A stretch of DNA of 64,000 nt from DATBLE01 sp963775695. Its GTDB lineage: Bacteria; Actinomycetota; Thermoleophilia; Gaiellales; Gaiellaceae. Position 1 is the first letter of the stretch, and every line of letters starts with the position of its first letter. Under the pieces are notes generated by a model. That model was not told the DNA's origin. It saw nothing but the letters and a program-made list of their open reading frames with translations, and did not search any database. The position numbers and the translations under genes were made by a program. Shown one piece after another: positions 59,450-64,000 of this stretch. The stretch covers positions 62,001-126,000 of the forward strand of contig CAVZJU010000010.1 of the NCBI GenBank assembly GCA_963775695.1. Direction: 5' to 3'.

Positions 59450-60208
59450 ATGATCGACCTGCACTCCCACATCCTGCCCGGCCTCGACGACGGCGCGCGC
59501 TCGCTCGCCGACAGTGTGGACATCGCCTGGGCGGCTGTGGACGACGGAATCACCGTGATCGCCGGCACGCCGCACGTACGCGACGACTGGCCCACGGGCG
59601 CCGAGGCGATGGAACAGGGCGTCGAGGAACTCCGGGCCGAGCTCCAGGCGGCCCGGATCCCGCTGGACGTACAGCCCGGTGGCGAGATCGCGCTCGACTG
59701 GGCGGTGAAGCTGCCGGCGGAGGAGCTGAGGCGGTTCGGGCTCGGCGGCAGCCGGTACCTGCTCGTCGAGACGCCCTATCACGGCTGGCCCCGCCAGCTT
59801 CCCGACGTGCTGCTCTCGCTGCGCGACCAGGGCTTCGTGCCGGTCCTCGCCCACCCCGAGCGGAACGTCGAGGTGCAGGCCGGACCTGAGCGGCTCGTGC
59901 CGCTGGTCGAGGCAGGCATCCTCGTCCAGGTCACCGCCGCGTCGGTCGACGGGCGGATCGGCCGACGGGCCGCCGAGTGCGGCCAGCGGCTGATCCGCGG
60001 TCGGGTCGCCCACCTGCTGGCCAGCGACGCCCACCACGCATCGGTCCGCGCGGTGGGGATGTCGGCCGCGGCGAAGGCGGTGGGCGGCGGAGCCCTGTCG
60101 GAGTGGCTGACCTACGAGGTGCCCGCGGCGATCCTCGACGACGCGGAGATCCCGCCGCGTCCGCGCTCCGGCGGCAAGAGCTGGCTCGGGCGGCTCCTCA
60201 GCGAATAG
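59450..60208 (+). CDS. CpsB/CapC-type PHP tyrosine phosphatase
   Basis: 252 residues, PHP fold. IDLHSHILPGLDDGARSL is the CpsB signature; GTPHVRDDW, GGEIALDW, LAHPERN and ASDAHHAS supply the remaining metal ligands. Such enzymes dephosphorylate bacterial tyrosine kinases that control capsule or exopolysaccharide export. No polysaccharide genes are adjacent. ATG 59450, leaderless by position, divergent from the HxlR regulator. Confidence 0.9.
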   Translation: MIDLHSHILPGLDDGARSLADSVDIAWAAVDDGITVIAGTPHVRDDWPTGAEAMEQGVEELRAELQAARIPLDVQPGGEIALDWAVKLPAEELRRFGLGGSRYLLVETPYHGWPRQLPDVLLSLRDQGFVPVLAHPERNVEVQAGPERLVPLVEAGILVQVTAASVDGRIGRRAAECGQRLIRGRVAHLLASDAHHASVRAVGMSAAAKAVGGGALSEWLTYEVPAAILDDAEIPPRPRSGGKSWLGRLLSE

Positions 60209-60244
60209 GGACGATCTCCGGGAGGCCTGCAGTGACGCCGGGCC

Positions 60245-60946
60245 CTACAGCCGCTCGATCAGCCGGCGTACCTCCGCGACTCCGGCCAGCCAGACGCGCA
60301 GCGCCTGGTCGTCGGGAACCGAGTAGGGCCCGCCGTAGGAGCCGTCGCCGATCGCCGCCCTCACTGCCTGCGGCTCGAGCTCGCGGAGCGCCTCGCGATC
60401 CGTGACCGTCGGCTTGTCGGCGTCCGGCAGCTCGACTCCGGCCAGGCGCGTCCATGGAAAGTTCTCGAACCAGGAGGCGTGGGTGGCCTCGTCCGCGTAG
60501 ACGTCGGCGGCGGCCGCGCGAACGGCCGGCGAGTCCCACCAGCTGTGGAAGCGAAGGCGGACACCGTCGCGTCCGGCAGCCCACGCCTCGAGCGGCTCCT
60601 GGACCGGGACGTTGCCGCCGTGGCCGTTCACGATCATGAAGCGGCGGAAGCCCTGGTCGTGGAGCGTGCCGAGCGCCTCCGAGACGACCGCCATGAGCGT
60701 CTCCGGGCGGAGCGACACCGTCCCCGGGAACGCCGCGAAGCCCGGCGCGATCCCGAACGGCATCGTCGGCAGCACAGGCACGCCGAGCGGCTCCGCCGCC
60801 TCGACAGAGATCCGCTCGGCCAGGATCGAGTCGGTGGCCAGCGAGAGGTAGGCGTGCTGCTCGGTCGAGCCGACGGGCAGGACGACGCGATCGTCGGTCC
60901 GCAGGTAGCGCTCGACCTGCATCCAGTTCATGTCGCTGATCCTCAT
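60245..60946 (-). CDS. creatininase-family amidohydrolase
   Basis: 233 residues. LPVGSTEQHAYLSLATDSIL has the Glu and His/Asp metal ligands of the family, and MIVNGHGGNVPVQEPL the glycine-rich HGGN motif. Related enzymes include creatininase, MftE peptidase and FAPy deformylase, so the exact reaction is open. ATG 60946 gives a normal N-terminus; CAGACT lies nine nt upstream. Confidence 0.88.
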   Translation of the reverse strand: MRISDMNWMQVERYLRTDDRVVLPVGSTEQHAYLSLATDSILAERISVEAAEPLGVPVLPTMPFGIAPGFAAFPGTVSLRPETLMAVVSEALGTLHDQGFRRFMIVNGHGGNVPVQEPLEAWAAGRDGVRLRFHSWWDSPAVRAAAADVYADEATHASWFENFPWTRLAGVELPDADKPTVTDREALRELEPQAVRAAIGDGSYGGPYSVPDDQALRVWLAGVAEVRRLIERL

Positions 60947-60966
60947 CGTGCTCGAAGTCTGCCTTT

Positions 60967-61112
60967 CGCCGACGCGACCGACATGCGGGCGCCGTCCGCG
61001 CCACTGAGGTGCGAGACGGTGAAGGAGGGGTTCCCGGGGCGGCCATCGCGCCTCGGCGGGGGGTCTCTGTTGGCTTTGCACGCTTCGCGTGCGGGTGGCC
61101 GTGCCCCCCCGC
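60967..61112 (-). repeat. two-hairpin element B, copy 3 (inverted)
   Basis: Read on the minus strand, behind the amidohydrolase gene: GCGGGGGG...CCCCCCGC (arms 61105-61112 and 61056-61063) enclosing GCACGC-GAA-GCGTGC, then GGGAACCCCTCC, CGCACCTCAG (shared with copy 2) and GGCGCCCGCATGTCGG. The first hairpin is larger than in copies 1 and 2; the rest is recognisably the same. Confidence 0.6.
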
Positions 61113-61117
61113 GTTGA

Positions 61118-62650
61118 CTAGCCGACGAAGTCGGCGCGAGCGTAGGTCCAGCGACCGGCGACCATCGTCGCCACGACCTGGACTTCGGGCAGCTCCTCCG
61201 CCGGGATCGCAAACGGGTCGCGGTCGAGCACGACCAGGTCGGCGAGGTAGCCGGGGAGGAGCCTGCCGCGGCGGCGCTCCTCGTAGGTCTGCCAGGCCGG
61301 TGCGACCGTCGATGCGACCAGCGCCTCCTCGACCGTCACCCGCTGGTCCTCCCGCCAGTGCCCCAGCACGCCGGCGACGATCCCCCCCCAGGGGTCGAGC
61401 TCCTCGATCGGCGCATCGGAACCGTTGATCAGGCGTGTGCCGCGGTCGAGCAGGTCGCGGAACGAATAGACGCCGTCGAGCCGGTCGGCCCAGAACCGGT
61501 GGGCCAGCTCCTCGTCCGAGGGCGCGTGCGAGAACTGCACGGACGCTGTCAGCCCGAGCCTCGCGAACCGACCGACGTCATCGGGCCGCAGGCACTGGGT
61601 GTGCTCGACGCGGTGCCGCAGGCCGAGCGGCTGCCATTCGTCCTTCGTCTCCTCGAACGCATCGAGGGCGTTCTTGTTGGCGAGGTCGCCGATCGCGTGC
61701 ACCGCAACCGGCCAGCGCGCCCGCGCCGCGCGGCGGACGATGTCGACGAGCTCCTCACGGCTCGTGATCTCGACGCCGGTCCCGTCGGTCATCAGCGCCG
61801 TCTGCGAGCCGAGCGTGCCGTCCATGAAGACCTTGAGGTAGCCGAGTCGCAACCGGTCGCTCCCGACGCCGGAGGCGAGGCCGGCCTCGGCGATGCCGTC
61901 GAGCCGCTCGTGTTGGATCGACTGCCACACCCGGAGCGGCAGCGCCTCGTCGCGTTCGAGCTCCTGCCAGAGCCGCGGGATCGCCGGGATCCAGCCGTCC
62001 TTGTCGTGGATCGCCGTGACCCCGCGCGACGAGGCGACCTTCAAGCCCTCGCGGAGCGCGTCGAGGTACTCCTCGTCCGAGTACTCCAGGTAGTCCTCCT
62101 TGAACTGCCAGGCCGACTCCTCGCGGATCAGCCCGGTCGGCTCGTGGTCGGGGCCGAACTCGACCACCCCTCCGTGGACCGCATACCTGCGCAGGTCGCC
62201 TCCGGTCCTGGCGATCGCGGCGGAGTTGAGCCAGATCGCGTGGTAGTCCTTCGAGATGATCGCCGCGGGGACCTCGCCGGTGACGGCGTCGAGCACGTCC
62301 TTCGTCGGCGGCGCCGCCCAGTTGGTCTCGCGGAAGCCCTGGGCGCGGAACCAGCGGCCGGGCTTTACGCCGGCGACGCCGGGGCGCATGAGCTCGGCCG
62401 CGTCCTCGGCCGAGGTCGCGTCCTCCAGCCGGATCAGCCGTCGCGCCGCCGCCCAGGTCGGGAAGTGGACGTGGGACTCGGTCAACCCGGGGATGACACA
62501 GCGTCCGCCGAGGTCGACGACCTCGGGGCTCGCGAGTGCAGTTTCGTGGGTTCCGACTCCCCCGGCGACACGGTCGCCGGCGATCGCGAGTGCGCGCGTC
62601 GTCGGCAGTGACGGGTCCATGGTGCGGACGGTTCCGTTCTCGAGGATCAC
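61118..62650 (-). CDS. YtcJ-type amidohydrolase
   Basis: 510 residues. GLTESHVHFPTWAA gives the HxH pair, a buried Lys lies in the GYLKVFMDGTLGSQTALM region, AVHAIGDLANKNALDAFE and RHRVEHTQ supply further His, and LINGSDAPIEELDPWGGI the metal Asp; the C-terminus DLVVLDRDPFAIP closes the beta-sandwich. This subgroup often acts on N-acyl or exo-enzyme amides; substrate unknown. TAGAGT on the minus strand eight nt before GTG 62650: leaderless. Confidence 0.92.
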   Translation of the reverse strand: MILENGTVRTMDPSLPTTRALAIAGDRVAGGVGTHETALASPEVVDLGGRCVIPGLTESHVHFPTWAAARRLIRLEDATSAEDAAELMRPGVAGVKPGRWFRAQGFRETNWAAPPTKDVLDAVTGEVPAAIISKDYHAIWLNSAAIARTGGDLRRYAVHGGVVEFGPDHEPTGLIREESAWQFKEDYLEYSDEEYLDALREGLKVASSRGVTAIHDKDGWIPAIPRLWQELERDEALPLRVWQSIQHERLDGIAEAGLASGVGSDRLRLGYLKVFMDGTLGSQTALMTDGTGVEITSREELVDIVRRAARARWPVAVHAIGDLANKNALDAFEETKDEWQPLGLRHRVEHTQCLRPDDVGRFARLGLTASVQFSHAPSDEELAHRFWADRLDGVYSFRDLLDRGTRLINGSDAPIEELDPWGGIVAGVLGHWREDQRVTVEEALVASTVAPAWQTYEERRRGRLLPGYLADLVVLDRDPFAIPAEELPEVQVVATMVAGRWTYARADFVG

Positions 62651-62658
62651 GGAAGGCG

Positions 62659-62678
62659 ACTCTACTGACGTCTAGACT
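62659..62678. promoter_or_regulatory. divergent leaderless promoters
   Basis: Minus TAGAGT (62659-62664), eight nt from GTG 62650, and plus TAGACT (62673-62678), six nt from GTG 62685. The two start codons are 34 bp apart with both -10 boxes between them. Confidence 0.6.
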
Positions 62679-62684
62679 CAGCCC

Positions 62685-63869
62685 GTGCCCTGGGACGTGC
62701 TGACCGAGGAACAGCGCGAGCTCCGGGAGCTCGTCCGGTCACTGGCGCGTGAGCGGATCGCGCCGAGGGCGGCCGAGATCGACGAGAGCCACGAGTTCCC
62801 GTGGGACGTGGTCGAGCTCTTCCGCGAGCACGAGCTGTTCGGCCTGTTCTTCGACGAGGAGTGGGGCGGCACCGGCACGGGGACGTTGCTGGCGCTGGTC
62901 GCGATCGAGGAGGTCTCGAAGGTGTGCGCGACCAGCGGCCTGATCCTTGCCGTGCAGGAGCTCGGCTCGCTCGGTCTGAAGCTGGCGGGCACGCGCGACC
63001 AGCAGGAGCGCTACCTGCCGAGGCTGGCGTCGGGCGAGTGGCTGGGTGCCTACGCCTTGACGGAGGCGGGCTCGGGCTCCGACTCCGCGGCGATGCGGGC
63101 GACGGCGCGGCACGACGGCGACGAGTACGTCCTGGACGGCGGGAAGCGCTTCATCACCAACGCGGGGGTCGCGAACCTGTACACGGTGTTCGCCAAGACC
63201 GACCCGGAAGCGGGTCATTCCGGTATCTCCGCCTTCCTGGTCGAGGCCGATGCGCCGGGATTTGCGGTCGCCCGGCTCGAGCCGAAGATGGGGATCTCCG
63301 GGTCGACGACCGGTGAGCTCGTCTTCGACGGCTGCCGGGTGCCGGCCGAGAACCTGCTCGGCGCCGAGGGCGGTGGGTTCCGGATCGCGATGCGCATCCT
63401 CGACCGCTCGCGGCCGGGCGTCGCCGCGCAGGGCCTCGGGATCGCGCAGGGCGCGACCGATTTCGCCCTGGAGTACGCCAAGACCCGCGAGACGATGGGC
63501 AAGCCGATCGCCGAGCACGAACTGATCGCCGCCAAGCTCGCCGACATGGAGACACGCTGCGAAGCGGCGCGGGGGCTGCTCTACCGGTTCGGGCGGATGG
63601 TGGACGAGGGCGCGTCAGACGACGAGCTGACCAAGGCCTCGGCGATGGCCAAGCTGTACTGCACCGACGTCGCGATGGAGGTGACGACCGAGGCGGTGCA
63701 GGTGCTCGGCGGCTACGGGTACATCAAGGAGTACCCGGTCGAGCGCATGATGCGGGACGCGAAGATCACGCAGCTCTACGAAGGCACGAACGAGATCCAG
63801 CGGCTGGTGATCGCGCGCGAGATGGTCGCCGAGCAGCGCGCCTTCCTGCTCGCCGGCGTGGCCGGCTAG
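62685..63869 (+). CDS. acyl-CoA dehydrogenase
   Basis: 394 residues, flavoenzyme of fatty-acid or branched-chain oxidation. YALTEAGSGSDSAAMRATA and KRFITNAGVANLYTVFA bind FAD; LYEGTNEIQRLVIAREM includes the catalytic Glu position of the short-chain type and the C-terminal FAD motif; VQVLGGYGYIKEYPVERMMRDAK is canonical. TAGACT six nt before GTG: leaderless. The TAG stop is the left edge of the second MITE copy. Confidence 0.94.
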   Translation: MPWDVLTEEQRELRELVRSLARERIAPRAAEIDESHEFPWDVVELFREHELFGLFFDEEWGGTGTGTLLALVAIEEVSKVCATSGLILAVQELGSLGLKLAGTRDQQERYLPRLASGEWLGAYALTEAGSGSDSAAMRATARHDGDEYVLDGGKRFITNAGVANLYTVFAKTDPEAGHSGISAFLVEADAPGFAVARLEPKMGISGSTTGELVFDGCRVPAENLLGAEGGGFRIAMRILDRSRPGVAAQGLGIAQGATDFALEYAKTRETMGKPIAEHELIAAKLADMETRCEAARGLLYRFGRMVDEGASDDELTKASAMAKLYCTDVAMEVTTEAVQVLGGYGYIKEYPVERMMRDAKITQLYEGTNEIQRLVIAREMVAEQRAFLLAGVAG

Positions 63870-64000
63870 AGGCTTGATGTGAAACTTCAGCCGGTGCCGG
63901 ATGCCGCCCCAGACACGGCGCCGGAGCGGCACGCTGGTCCTCGACACGTAACGCTGTCACGCGCCGAGGACGATCGCGGGCTCCGGCTCGGTCTGGAACG
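63867..64000. mobile_element. MITE-like element C, second copy (cut by window end)
   Basis: Begins TAGAGGCTTGATGTGAAACTTC on the TAG stop of the acyl-CoA dehydrogenase gene and follows the copy at 50654 with roughly 93 % identity for the 134 bases visible, with a one-base insertion in the inverted repeat. The right end is outside the window. Confidence 0.75.

Overview
The window is GC-rich (roughly 69-70 %) single-copy bacterial chromosome from an actinobacterium. The central block has the gene order known from Mycobacterium tuberculosis around Rv1003-Rv1025: rsmI, metG, tatD, (peptidoglycan hydrolase), rsmA, ispE, tRNA-Gln, glmU, prs, rplY, pth, mfd, mazG, eno, ftsB-like and a DUF501 gene. 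A protein-bound cysteine pathway (CysO/CysM/Mec type) also points to Actinobacteria. The unusual sequences suggest a deep lineage such as Thermoleophilia/Gaiellales; that placement is inference, because there is no rRNA here.

Layout. 0-9.3 kb: 3' part of clpB, cupin, small membrane proteins, GYD protein, phosphatase, GT-C glycosyltransferase, FmdB-like protein, a secreted HExxH protease and an LCP cell-wall ligase. 9.4-33 kb: the conserved housekeeping block (glucokinase, rsmI, M23 hydrolase, metG-tatD-rsmA-ispE, tRNA-Gln-glmU-prs, rplY-pth, mfd, two SurA/PrsA-type lipoproteins, mazG, eno, pyk, ftsB-like, DUF501). It is interrupted at 19.2-21.2 kb by a lower-GC, gene-poor stretch holding remnants, a tiny membrane ORF and structured elements. 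33-46.8 kb: GDPD, L,D-transpeptidase, cytochrome c thiol genes (resA-ccmH-ccdA), ferredoxin, an interrupted RskA-type anti-sigma factor, VOC and FAD enzymes, a NarL-type two-component pair, radical SAM, MBL and CNNM/CorC proteins. 46.8-64 kb: polyol-type dehydrogenase with an orphan sugar-binding protein, MFS, DJ-1 protein, two cupredoxins, the operon rhodanese-E1/cysO/cysM/mec, principal sigma factor, M20 peptidase, HxlR regulator, CpsB-type phosphatase, creatininase, amidohydrolase and acyl-CoA dehydrogenase.

Expression style. About 30 genes carry a TAnnnT (-10 like) hexamer only 6-12 nt before the start codon and have no Shine-Dalgarno sequence, so transcription should begin at or within a few bases of the start codon (leaderless or nearly so). 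Others are translationally coupled through gTGA/aTGA overlaps. The promoter signature was used here to choose starts and to find genes under 60 codons.

Non-coding structure. Four families of repeated intergenic DNA were found by eye: (A) an 82-nt element that begins on the gTGA end of a gene (2 copies, one translated as the N-terminus of RsmA); (B) a two-hairpin element with a CATGT loop behind genes (3 copies); (C) a 168-bp MITE-like element with 21-bp terminal inverted repeats and a TA duplication that falls on a TAG stop codon (one complete copy, one cut by the window end); (D) a 30-bp palindrome with core GACAGGCTCGAGCCTGTC (2 copies). No CRISPR array, rRNA, prophage or transposase gene was seen.
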